Below, in pieces: positions 53,744-64,000 of a stretch of DNA of 64,000 nucleotides. The notes under the pieces were generated by a model. That model was not told the origin of the DNA and did no database searches. It was given only the letters and a program-made list of their open reading frames with translations. The DNA comes from Microstegium vimineum (lineage: Eukaryota; Streptophyta; Magnoliopsida; Poales; Poaceae): NCBI GenBank assembly GCA_022036555.1, contig CM039135.1, forward strand, positions 40,836,799-40,900,798, written 5' to 3'. Position numbers and translations under genes: made by a program. Position 1 is the first letter of the stretch; every line of letters starts with the position of its first letter.

Positions 53744-56714
53744 ATGGCTCCTCCAGCCGGGGCAGGAGCGGGGACGGAGGGGAGGCCGGCGGCGCGGCGG
53801 CGCGGCACTGGCGCCACGGGCACCAGCCCCGGCCGCACCAAGGTGTGGGTCGAGCCACCAGGCAAGAGCCACCACCAGACCCCACCAGCGCGGTCGCCGC
53901 CTCCTTCCCCATCCCCATCCCCGGCGGCGGCCAAGACGAGGGTGGCCGTGGTGTACTACCTCTGCCGTAACCGTCACCTCGAGCACCCGCACTTCATCGA
54001 GGTGCCGCTCGCCGTCCCCGAGGAAGGTCTCTACCTGCGAGGTCAGTCAGTCATCCCTCCCTCCTTCCCTCAATCAATCAATAATGACGCCCGCCGCCTT
54101 CCTGTTCCCCGGGTCCAACAAATTCGCCATAAACTCGCCTCGCCTCGCCTCGCCCTGCGTGCGTAACTGCGTACCAACAACTAGCTAGCTGATGATGATG
54201 ATTAATGGCGCGCGTTGCCGCTGTTGCAGATGTGATTAACCGCCTCAACGTCCTGCGGGGGAAAGGCATGGCCTCCATGTACTCCTGGTCCTGCAAGAGG
54301 AGCTACAAGAACGGCTTCGTGTGGCACGACCTGTCCGACGACGATCTAGTGCTCCCCGCGCAGGGAAACGAGTACATCCTCAAGGGCTCCGAGCTCCTTG
54401 ACCGCTCGCCGCCGCCGCCACCAGGTACCTATCTCCACGTCTGCCTGGCTGACTGATTCATTCATTCATGCCCATCCATTCTCTGCGTGCGGCCGGCCTG
54501 TGATTGTCCTCACCAGAGGCACCAGATCTTGGTCCGATTCGTGCTCGTGCTTTTGCTGTTTCAGATCGGCAGCAGAATGGCATCAGCAGCAACACAAACC
54601 CAAAGGTGGAGGGTCTGAAGCAGCACAGCAAGGAAGAGTCCCCACAGTCGCGGGGCTCGCAGGAAGGATGCTCGTCGTCGTCGTCTCCGTCCGCCGCTGG
54701 AATCAAGGAGATCTCACCTCCACCTGCCACTCCACGGCCACAGCAGCAGCAGGCGCAACTGCCGTCGTCGTCGTCGGTTTCCACCAACCACGAGGATGAG
54801 CTGTTGTGCCGGACCATCGCACAATCAGGCTCCTCCGGCAACCAGTCCCCAGAACCTGTGGGGACGGGGAGAAACGCTCCACTGTCAGAGACAAGCTCCC
54901 CAGGACCTTCAGAGTACAGGGTCTGTAGACCCATCGGAGCTCAGGATGCCGCCACACAGACAGATGATAGCGAGAGGGATGTTGTCGCTGGACGCCGTCG
55001 TGGTCACGTGGGAGGAGTTTCCATGGATACGGCGGCGGCGTCGGACGCTGAGATTCAGGAATTTCATCAGCATCAGAGGAGCTCGATGCTGCTGTCACCA
55101 AAGGCACCTGAGATCGTCCAGGAGTCCCCAGCAGCCGTGTGTTCTGGCTCTGATGCTTCGCCTGGTGGTGGTGGCAGAGTTGAGACCTTGGAGTCCCTGA
55201 TTCGAGCGGAAGCCAGCAGAAGGAGTAGCTTTCGGACGCTAGAGGAGGAACACATGCTTGGTCCGATGGGCGTCAAGCTCAAGCCAGCCAATTTGCTGAT
55301 GCAGATTATCACCTGTGGGTCTATATCTGTGAAAGAACACCGAGGCTTTGGGTTCATCCCAACGTACAGGCCTCGGTTTACTCAGGTTGAGTTCCCTTCC
55401 CCGGTGTTCTCCACTCCTGTCGCGTTGCGGCACCTTGACAAAATCCCTTGTAATACGAGAACAGTTGGGATGAGAGCTCCAGAGTCTGAATGTTTCAGCG
55501 GGAGCTTGGTTGAGACCAAGAAGCAGGACGAGTCCGGGAGAGGAATCACCTCACTCAAACGCTCATCGTCTTACGACGAGGATAGGTACAGTATACAATA
55601 CTACCACAGATTATTCTGAGGCTTCTAATCTTGGACTATGGTGCCAGTTAGAATGATGCTTGATTTTTATCATGATACTGTTAATTTTCTTAATACCTGG
55701 TGAGGAGGGTAGCTAGATTGCTTAGCATGTATGCTTGGATGATTTCAACTGGTTTGGGGAAAACAAGCTTGTTCACACCTAGTGTAGCCTATCACACCTC
55801 ATTATCTTCTGATCAGTAGTTACTGTATTTTTTTATTATTTCATATCTGAAGGCATATTCGTTAGCCCCACTTAATGTGGGGTGCCAACGAAATGCATTA
55901 ATATTGGGTGGTAAAAGCTCAAGTCAATTTCTTATGTCTTCATTCTGTGTTATGATAGTATCCTAGACTAGAGATATTTAAGAAGATCATAGACTCCAAA
56001 AATAAGATGCTTGAACTAAAATGCTGTGATTACTTTGCGCTGTTACTTTAGGTGTCAAACTGAACATGGTATCTGCAAATGTGTTACTAAATTCTGTCCA
56101 AGCTAGAAGTTTGCAGACTATCACTTTACTCTTCAGTATTTTTTTAATGTTGCTCAAGCAATTCGATGTTTAAATATGGTTAGGACTTTGTTGGTACTGC
56201 TGGGTGTACTGACTTTTGACACGGTGCCTCCTTTGAACATTTTTCAGAGTTTATAGAGCAGCACATTCCAAAAGTGATACAGAAAGCTCTTGTGAGTCAG
56301 GTAGTTTCAGGTGTCTTCCACAGACTATCAGAATCATATCATGTAAGCAATCGAGAAACAGAACAATACTCTCCCCTGTCTCTGATGTTAGAAATAGCTC
56401 TAGTCAACAAGAATATAGTACTAGATCCTCGCCACTGGGTTCATCAAAGAGTGCAAGCAATAGGATGACTGATCCATCACTGGGTAAACTATCTTCTGCG
56501 AGAGTAGAGTCATTCCACGAGGACAAGGACTTGATCAAGATCGAAGAAAGTTGAGTTGCCTCTCACTATTCTCATATGTACATCTACTGGTTTTGTTTTT
56601 AGATACTAACAAAATAGACCATTTTAAAACTGCAGGCTTCCTTCTGGAGCTCGGGTTATAATCCAGTCTGCGCCTTTGTGTGAAGAGAGTGATGACAGCA
56701 ATGAATCACTGTAA
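53744..56714 (+). CDS. SOSEKI family protein (DUF966), five exons
   Basis: Inferred exons are 53744-54041, 54230-54424, 54565-55585, 56248-56550 and 56636-56714, totalling 1896 nt (631 residues). Introns 1-3 have GT...AG ends and keep frame. A Ser/Pro-rich lead precedes the DIX-like domain at about 67-153 (VAVVYYLCRNRHLEHPHFIE, YLRDVINRLNVLRGKGMASM, then SYKNGFVWHDLSD and YILKGSELLD). Later conserved blocks are ETLESLIRAEASRRSSFR, CGSISVKEHRGFGFIPTYRP and ECFSGSLVET. SOSEKI proteins polymerise through this domain and mark cell edges or corners in polarity. The last intron's donor reads AG|TTGAGT instead of GT, so the final 25 residues (LPSGARVIIQSAP...) may not be joined. The paralogue number is not assigned. 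Confidence 0.88.
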
Positions 56715-57886
56715 GGGGCTGTGTTACATATGTTTTTTTTTTCTTTTTGTTTCATTTTGCTGAGAACGACATTTGTTGGAATTCGGTGCGTGTGTGGCAT
56801 AGCTTTTGGAGTAGGTTCAAAGGTATTGATTTTGTAAACTGTGTGAATGTGATAGTCAACATTTTCTCACACCTTGAAGAAGAGAATAGTCTATCTTGCT
56901 TAAAAAGGCCTGCTTCTGTATCTTTGTGTAGTCAGTTTACTGGCTTTATTTCTTCAACTTCATCAAGTAAATAAGCATGGCTTGTTTACCAACCTGATAT
57001 ATTAATTTGCTGTTTTTTCAAATATCAAGCAAACAGAAAACAAGCTATCCTTTTCGGAATGCAACCCAACCATAAAGCAAACCTAAAATTTTAAAACTAT
57101 GCTAGGGACTGCCGGATCATGCCACAATAAATACATCACTGAATATCTGGATCGATTGTTCTTATAAGGTTGTAACATGGCCAAATATATATCTATCCTT
57201 TCATTTCACGAGACCTTGGTGAAACCTTTGATTGTACCACATAGGCACATACAGTATCACCTTATTCCTGGACCACTTGAAAGGGCCTTTGATTGGGCAG
57301 TACGTGCATATGCGGATCTGAGCGAAAAGTGGGAAATGTCTTTGCCTTTGTTCTTATGTGGGACACTTGGCCTGCTGTCGTTATTGACCTTGCTGCATTG
57401 AGCTGGAGTGAATCCCTAAAGGCAAGTCATAATGCTGCTGTTTTAGCTAGTCACTCTTTTACTTGTCGTAATGCTGGATGGTGGCATGGTGGTGGTGGGT
57501 ACTTGACGTTTTGAGTCACAGATAGGTTGTTGTTACTGACTGGCCCTCTTTGTGGGGTTCTGGAGGGGACTCTATAGACTGGATGGTAGCATGGAGGGGA
57601 CTCTAGTGGATTTTTCCTTCTTTGTGAGAGATCAAATTCGAATGGCCCAGGTTCTGTGAGGGACGGTGTATGCGTCTGCGGGCAATGGATCTGATCTGAA
57701 AATGCTGCTACGCCATGGAGAGCGACGTGGCAACGCCAGATGTGCATGTACTTGTTGTGGAACTGTGAAGCAGGAACACAGGCTGTGCTTAGCTCTGAAT
57801 TATTTGATCCTCACTCCTCAGTGGCATGTTTCTGAATGTGAAATGAAAGTTTGTCGCACCACATGGAGCGAGCTTGTGCTTGTTTA
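56715..57886 (+). other. SOSEKI 3' flank, no gene seen
   Basis: The 3' UTR must lie here. No further exon or domain is evident, and the short open frames are not supported. Confidence 0.5.
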
Positions 57887-58224
57887 AGGTTTGTTTGGTA
57901 CAGCTTACAACAGATTTGTAAAGCTGTTGTGAGCTGTTTTTTTTTTACCAAACACCTCTTTTTAAAATAGCTTTACCATGAAGCTATTTTTCTTCCCCTC
58001 TCACAAAGAAAAACAGCTTTGCAAAGTGGGGTGAAGCTGAAAATAGTAGCTTATCATAGCTTTCTCCCCTCTTTCTCTCTCATATTCATGCATAAAGTTG
58101 TTGGTGAAGCTGTTTTGTCAATTATTTTTTCCAAAATAGTTTAACTTCACCTAGAAAATTACTAATAAAGTTATTTTCAAAAAAATCAGCTTCACTAGTG
58201 AAGCTGAGCTGTACGAAACGGCCC
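57887..58224. mobile_element. Tourist-type MITE (PIF/Harbinger), copy 2
   Basis: The ends AGGTTTGTTTGGTACAGC and GCTGTACGAAACGGCCC are flanked by TTA at 57884-57886 and 58225-58227. The interior closely follows 7040-7343 (AAGCTGTTGTGAGCTGTTTT, CTTCCCCTCTCACAAAGA, CTCTCATATTCATGCATAAA). It lies downstream of the SOSEKI gene. Confidence 0.82.
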
Positions 58225-58227
58225 TTA

Positions 58228-58860
58228 GTTTCCCTGTCCTTTGATTCGGATTTCAGAGTATGTGGGCTGTGTGTTGCGTGATTACCCTTTGAGGCATCAT
58301 CACCGAGCTGAGGGAAGAAACAGGTGGTAAGTATTATTCTTGTGCTTGTGCTTGTGCATGTGGCATCCTTGTCTGTGTTGAGCTGTACAGTATGTGCTTG
58401 CTTCCAGTTGTATATGACAGAGCACTGCACAACTGACACAGTGAGGTCTTGAGTGAGAACTGAAAACTGAACTGAAGAATCAGTTGAGCATTCTTGGTCT
58501 TCGATTTGGTTCTGCACTTCTGCTGATGCATGTTGTGATATGCATGCGCATATGGCAGCAATGCAATGCAGTTCTTGAGATATTTTCAAAGTTGCAGGAG
58601 TTAAAGGCCAGAGACAAACAAACAAACGAAGAGGATGAGGACGAGGTTGGGAACATGCAGCACATAGAACTCGGTAGTACTGGGAGTGACGCCGCTGTGC
58701 TGTGTGGTTCCTGGTTGTGAATCCTGCGGTCCTGCCACTGGCGTGGGCGACGGCCGACGGGTGGTGTGGGCCTGTGGGGGGACCGGGGACGCCAGCGGTG
58801 AAGCGGGACTTGTTTTCTGCCACTACACTAGCAATTAATTTTGTCATATAATATGTATAT
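58228..58860. other. No gene seen
   Basis: Open frames on both strands (for example minus 58122-58847) show no domain and overlap the MITE edge. Confidence 0.45.
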
Positions 58861-59968
58861 TCTATATCTATATACCTGCAATAAAAAAAATTAGACTATT
58901 TTTTTTGTCCATCGGTTACCAGATAATGGAGAGTTTTTTTTTCTGTCCGAATTATATAACCCAATTCATAGGAGTTTGAACATATCACATCTTGTAATGA
59001 TTGAAATAAGAAGAGTCTGATTCAAACACGTATTTGATAACTTTTATCTTTTTCATGGCAACCACCGATCTGAAGGCGTTTTAAATTTATCTTTCCATGG
59101 TTCCGCAGAAATTACAAAAAAATATATATATATTTTTTCATTCCGCAGAAATTGCATAGTCCTTGTTCTACATATGTAGCAAAATGTTGTCTATTCCTAG
59201 AAGAATCCTAGCCAGACACTCCTCGTCAAATTCCATATTGTGAGCCTTTGTTCTACGCTCTTACCAGCATAGCTTAACAATCATGATATATTATTTTTCT
59301 CTCATAACAAAATAGTTAAAAATAACATTAGTCTGCTTATCAACCGCAGAAACCATCAGTCGAACATTAATATCTTTTTCATTGATTTGGAGTTTGGACC
59401 TCGGATCCATTTAATTAAATTGACATAGACTTATCTTAGACCGACTAAGACATGGTCGTGCGTTCAAGTGCCCAATAAAGACTTTTATGTGAAAAATCGA
59501 TGGAGATTTGTCATCATAATCTCAGATAAATCATTGTATGTCCGCAACTAACTCCTTACTAAATCTAGTGAGACATTTGAATTATAGTTTTTTATGGATC
59601 CACAATGAAAGTTACGAAACTCGATATTAACTGTAGCAACATATCTTTTTTTAAAAAATAAAAAATTGTAGCAACATATAGATAGTATGAAAAATAAAGC
59701 TATGTATATTTTGGTGTAAATATTTCTAAGCTTTGTAATGGGTAAAATATATCAAGGTTGTATTTTAAATTAATACATGCTAAATATGGTATTTTCGTAT
59801 TATATTGCCACATAACTTATAATATGGATGCTATGGTTATCATAAAATAAGTTATAGCATTTAAATTTTGTAGAAATTGTAAAACATAAATAAATAGGTA
59901 TCATGTCATTCTCTTTTCAAAAATATTTCATAGTTTTTGTTGTTGCAACGCACGGACATATTTACTAG
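58861..59968 (+). mobile_element. Possible small Helitron
   Basis: The start TCTATATCTATATACCTGC resembles 5' TC ends of grass Helitrons. The end GTTGCAACGCACGGACATATTTACTAG before T at 59969 matches the familiar GCAACGCACGGGC...CTAG terminus. At about 1.1 kb, AT-rich and without coding capacity, it would be non-autonomous. The base before the start is T rather than the expected A, so the 5' end is uncertain. Confidence 0.5.
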
Positions 59969-60429
59969 TTAAAAATAAATGTGTTAATTAGCACTACTAT
60001 CCTAACTAGCATAAGACGTGCACTAATCAATGTATTAACACTTATCAAAATTAACCATGGCATCACAATTACTAAGTGATAATATGATATACTAATAATT
60101 CTTAATTTATTTACTGTCCCTTGCATAGGCCTCATCCGAATATAGATATACTAGATAATCAGTTAATCGCCCCTAAGCATAATAATTGAAGAATCGAATG
60201 ACATAATAAATGGGTTAGGATTAGATGGAGGTGGGCCTATCAAAATAGGTACAGATATCGTCGTGAACTTGCAGTCGAATCGTGGCCCATTTATACAGTA
60301 ACATGACCCATTTGTCACTTGGGCCCAGCCCAAAGAACCTCAGCGGCTCAGCCCAGCTCGGAGCTTCATCTTATTCTTAAAAAAAAAAAAAGAGTCGCCT
60401 CCTGACTGACGGAGACACTCGTTTCTTGA
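59969..60429. other. No gene seen
   Basis: AT-rich then moderately GC-rich intergenic sequence. An A-run of 12 lies at about 60379-60390. Confidence 0.45.
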
Positions 60430-60732
60430 GTGCAACATGGCACGCTGTGTTTGGGCTCTGGAGAAATATATGAGATTATTGAGCACCTTTCTCAAATTGA
60501 GGAACAAGATGCGAAGGGCTCTGGAGAAATATGTGTTTGGGCAGTACGTGATGACGAAATCCTTGCAACACGAGGAAACTGGTCCGATCCGTCGGGTGAC
60601 TGTTACCTACTGTACTTACCTTGTGAGCAATTTGGTATGCAAAGAGGAAATATGTTCATTAAAATATCTATCAAAGCCTGCTCTCGACGCAACAGTTTGT
60701 TTCTAACATTGTGGCGAACCTTGAGCTCGTGA
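60430..60732 (+). pseudogene. Unidentified coding-like fragment
   Basis: The frame from 60430 reads GSGEIYEIIEHLSQIEEQDA, then KGSGEICVWAVRDDEILATR and NWSDPSGDCYLLYLP. The nucleotide text GGGCTCTGGAGAAATAT occurs twice (about 60460 and 60518), suggesting an internal duplication. I do not recognise the family. It may be a captured gene fragment. Confidence 0.25.
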
Positions 60733-61121
60733 AGCCTCAAGGTCAAGGGAGGGAGTGACCTGAAGCACGGTTCGTGGATCCCACACCACTGATCGGTTTG
60801 ATGAAGATAGATCGTCAATGCTAATGCTGCTTTGGCAAAAAAAATCCGGGAGTCATCCCTGCAGCAGCGGTTGCAAAGAGACGTTGTGTGAAAGTTTCTA
60901 AGTGTCTCAGGGCGTCCCCAACAATCTAGCTAGCTCCAAGCTAGCTGACGTTGGAATCTTAGTGACATGGAAGAAAGAGAATGCTAAAAAAAATCTCAAC
61001 GCTAGCTAGCGACCCGTTCCACGCTAGACAATTTGTGTGCCCCACGAGGCCACCTGACACACCAAGCTCCCCATCCACCTCTCTCCCTCCACTCATCTTC
61101 TTCATTATTACCCAATTAAGT

Positions 61122-61679
61122 ACTCTCTCTCCGTCCCTAAATAAATGTCATCATTTCTTTATGAAAATTGTCATAGTTGTTGCTTGGTGCATCGATCTGG
61201 AATGAACGTAATGCTCTTATTTTCAATGAAAATGGAAAGATCTTACATGCTTGGAAGGAAAGGTTTAGAAAACAAGTGGGTGATCACCACTTTAGAATCA
61301 AACCATCACTTCATAGATCTTGGCTCAGCTCCCTGTAATTTTTGCTTGCTTGCTTACCTGCCCCCCCCCCCCCCCCCTCTTTCAGACCCTAACCCCTGGT
61401 TAGGTCTGTGTTGTAATTTCCCTCTGTTTGTAAGTTTCTTGTCTTACCTTTTGTTTAATATAATGCGCTTTGCCCCACGGTTTTTCCTCAAAAAAAGTTC
61501 GTTTCGATTCGTAGAAAATGCGTGTAATATTTGTATCTCTAAATAAATTTATTAAAAACTATATTCAAAGATCTTTCCAATGATACTAATTATATATCAT
61601 AATTATTTATATTTTTTAATATATATTTAGTCAAAGATGTTTTTTAAAGCGCAAACGACAGATATTTAGGGATGGAGAA
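61122..61679. mobile_element. Stowaway-type MITE split by a LINE fragment
   Basis: The left end CTCTCTCCGTCCCTAAATAAATGTCA and right end GACAGATATTTAGGGATGGAG are inverted repeats of the Stowaway type. A LINE 3' piece separates the two halves (about 61165-61500). Confidence 0.6.
61165..61500 (+). pseudogene. L1-type LINE 3' fragment inside the MITE
   Basis: The frame at 61190 reads ASIWNERNALIFNENGKILH and AWKERFRKQVGDHHFRIKPS, the extreme C-terminus of plant L1 ORF2. A 3' UTR follows, ending TTTAATATAATGCGCTTTGCC and an A-rich tail near 61490. A run of 17 C lies at 61361-61377. Only a few hundred bases were copied. Confidence 0.65.
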
Positions 61680-62417
61680 AACCCATGTCTCTTTTACAAA
61701 GAAAACTTTTAGATCTACTTTGTTTAGGGTTTAGTAAAAAAAATCCGAATAAATCAAATGATTTTTTTTGTTAATTAGGTTGTTGTCGTAGACTTCGATT
61801 CTATAGGCAGACGGTCAATTTGTGGTCATTATCTGCAAGGAGAAGTTTCTCATGAGGACAGGGACTCTGATTCATCAATCTCATTGACGATGACCGCGAA
61901 TAGGAAACGGATCTCATCGACGAGGACCGCGAATAGGAAACCAGACATTTGTGAAGAATCTTGGGTTGAAGATGACGAAGCCCTCTTTGAACACACCAAT
62001 CAATTAATAACATTGACGTACACACTGACGAGAGATCATGCACATATATATGCAGGCTCGTTCCAAACAATCCTAGCTACGTACGTACGTAGTATTGTTA
62101 CTACGAATTAATTAATTAAAAAAAGAAGGTCGTACGTGATCAAAGTCGTAATGACCTTGCCGTTGTCTCTGCTCGCTCACCACAGTACCATACACACACA
62201 CACCATAGTGTTTTAATGCATATACGTACATAGGTACATACATATATGCGTGAAATCAACAAGGATAAAACCTCAAAAAAAAAAAACTAACTGACAATAA
62301 TACTGTGGATCGCTTCATATCGCTCGACGGCAGCCTTTCAGATCTCGATATGATGCACCTACCACCATGGACGATGATGACCGACGAAGCAGGATCCATG
62401 GACCGATCGTTCCGTCG
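61680..62417. other. 3' flank of the WAT1-like gene, no other gene seen
   Basis: Mostly AT-rich. A short duplication (GACGATGACCGCGAATAGGAAACGGA / GACGAGGACCGCGAATAGGAAACCAG) lies at 61887-61945. The transporter's 3' UTR would be at the right side. Confidence 0.45.
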
Positions 62418-64000
62418 TTAGACGTTGTCGGTGGAGGTGGAGGGCGGCAGCAGCAGAGGCTGCGTCACGGCCGACGCCGCCGACGCCTTGCTCCGAATGG
62501 CGCTGCCCGCAAGGAGGTGGTCGCTGCTGCCGGAGACGACGGCGGCCGCGGCTTCCCTGGCGACGCGCGCCCTCTCGTCGCTCTTGCCCCAGAGCACGAG
62601 GTAGAGGCCGGCGATGATGAGCACGGCGCCGATGATGCCGCCCAGGTAGAACTTCTCGCCCAGGGTGAGCGACGCCATGATTGCCACCACCAGCGTCTGC
62701 ACCGGCTGGTACAACCGCCACGAACACCGGGCCCCCGCGGTCGATGCACCAGATCTGCACCGCGAACGCCACCCCGGACGCGATGAACCCCTGTTTTTTT
62801 TTTTGCAGGCAGGCAAAATAAAGGTTAATTAGTTGTTGCTTCATTCAGGGATCTGAATCTCTGATGATGATCGATCGATAATTAAAGAAGTAATTAATTA
62901 ACCTAGCTAGGCAGCAGCTTTTCAGTTCATAATAATATATGTACCTGAAGAATGAATGAATGGAAAAAAAAGGCGTCATTTGTACAGCTAGCTAGGATTA
63001 GTTTAGTTGTTGCTACTCTATCTATGTCTCCACCAACGACATGACAGGAGCGTGACGTGGCATGCATCTCGATCTCACTCTCTCTCTCTCTAGCTACATG
63101 TTCTATGTGTACTTGTGCTGGATAATATAGAGAGATACTCTATATACTCACGGCGTATAGGATGGTGAAGAGCTCGGATCCGGAGTGGAATTTCCAGGCC
63201 TCGGCGTCTCTCTCCATGAAGGCAGCGATGACGAGGAACTGGATGACGCCGAAGAAGCAGGTGTAGGAGGTGACGGACAGCCGTGCCGGGTACTTCTTCA
63301 GCACGGGGGCCTGAAGCACCAGCCAGCCAGACCAAGACAGGCAGTGCCCGATCAGGTACACGCACCCCAGCGTCCAGTTCTGCTGCTTGTCGCCGCCCGC
63401 CACGGCGGCAGCAACGACGGCCAGCTCGGGCCCGCCGCCGCTGGGGCCGAAGATGGTTGGGCCCTTGTAGAGCGTGATGACGGACGCCCCCGCCACGCAC
63501 GCCAGCGTGCCGGCCACTTTGGCCACGCCGTCGCGCCGGTCCAGACGGACCTTCTCGATCCGTAGCGCTGCGGCCATCGCGAAGGTGATTGCTGGGACCG
63601 AGTTCTGGATCGCCGACGCGAACGTCGGTGACGTGTTGTCTAGGCCCAGTAGGTAGAACCCTTGGTTCGCCGTGATGCTGATCGATGATGATGATGACAT
63701 TGACAACAACCATGCGTGTGAGTACGTGCATCAGTCGCATGCAATTACTACTAGTAGTATTATCAGTGATGATGCATGCAGATATGAACTACTGTAGCTA
63801 GCTAGCTTATTACCCGCAGAGCGCGAGGAAGAAGAACTGGATGGCGAAGTTGAGGGTCAGCTGAGGCCTGTCCTTCCTGCAGCAAGCATGCAGTTCATGC
63901 ACATCAACATCTCAGCAGCAGGAAACTAATGTATGCATGCATTGGCAGTGTTGTTTTTTCCAGCAGTGGAGGAGCTAGCAGTTCAGTACTTCTCGAGAAA
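62418..64000 (-). CDS. WAT1-related protein (EamA transporter), 3' part, frameshifted
   Basis: Minus-strand exons are 63990-64000 (partial, at the window edge), 63814-63876, 63152-63677 and 62418-62790. The donor and acceptor sites I checked are GT/AG and phases agree. The product reads FLEKKDRPQLTLNFAIQFFF, LCGITANQGFYLLGLDNTSP, TFASAIQNSVPAITFAMAAA, then LGCVYLIGHCLSWSGWLVLQ. The last exon has GVAFAVQIWCIDRGGPVFVA. These are the second half of the plant drug/metabolite transporter family that includes WAT1, a vacuolar membrane auxin exporter in Arabidopsis. In the last exon, GCGGTTGTACC has one base more than the expected GCGGTGTACC (plus strand near 62713), so YQPVQTLVVAIMASLTLGEK and the rest move out of frame. 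The exon would be a multiple of 3 without it. It is a pseudogene or a sequencing error. Confidence 0.88.

Noticed and set aside
62359..62844. 161-codon minus ORF overlapping the last WAT1 exon as an independent gene
   Set aside because: It is the WAT1 frame up to the 1-base insertion and then a shifted frame. The +1 alternative reads the conserved transporter end.

Overview
The window is nuclear DNA of a grass, probably a panicoid; I cannot name the species. The evidence is Ty1/copia and Ty3/gypsy retrotransposons with grass-type LTRs, Tourist, Stowaway, hAT and CACTA remnants, Helitron-like ends, and two host genes with GT-AG introns. I saw no rRNA genes, tRNA genes or CRISPR arrays.

Layout. 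1-7343 is repeats: a GC-rich tandem array, a large copia LTR carrying an hAT-type MITE (589 bp, perfect 8-bp target duplication), a CACTA terminus, a 5'-truncated L1 LINE and a Tourist MITE. 7355-43727 is a nest of retrotransposons built into a decayed armadillo-repeat (ARM) gene, whose pieces resurface at 7355-7963, 14866-15221 and 41199-41374. The nest was resolved from 5-bp target duplications. Copia A (7964-14860, + strand, LTRs differing at 2 of 502 sites) is young. Copia B (15227-41193, - strand, LTRs about 4% apart) is older and holds three insertions: a chromovirus (15447-32475) in its 3' LTR, a solo LTR in its reverse transcriptase (33521-35531) and a solo LTR in its integrase (37169-38845). 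The chromovirus in turn holds a deleted Tat-type gypsy element (23131-29559). A truncated SIRE-like copia fragment (41375-43722) lies next to it.

44000-53700 is mostly intergenic, with decayed Stowaway MITEs, a GATA/GA microsatellite and a Helitron-like segment ending near 52396. Host genes follow: a five-exon SOSEKI (DUF966, DIX-like domain) gene at 53744-56714 (+), and the 3' half of a WAT1-related EamA transporter gene at 62418-64000 (-), which runs off the window. Both carry a lesion: an apparent GT-to-TT change at the last SOSEKI splice donor, and a 1-base insertion in the last WAT1 exon.

The most unusual item is the extra ORF upstream of gag in the chromovirus (22576-23091, -). After removal of the initiator Met, its N-terminus would copy histone H3 residues 1-9 except at position 5. 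A coiled coil follows, and beyond an in-frame TAG there is an acidic tail with a SUMO-interaction-like motif. The same element encodes a chromodomain at the end of its integrase, so it carries both a histone-tail look-alike and a histone-tail reader type. A second unusual item is a CGGAC/GTCCG palindromic-word array about 45-50 bp upstream of the TATA box in three copia LTRs.
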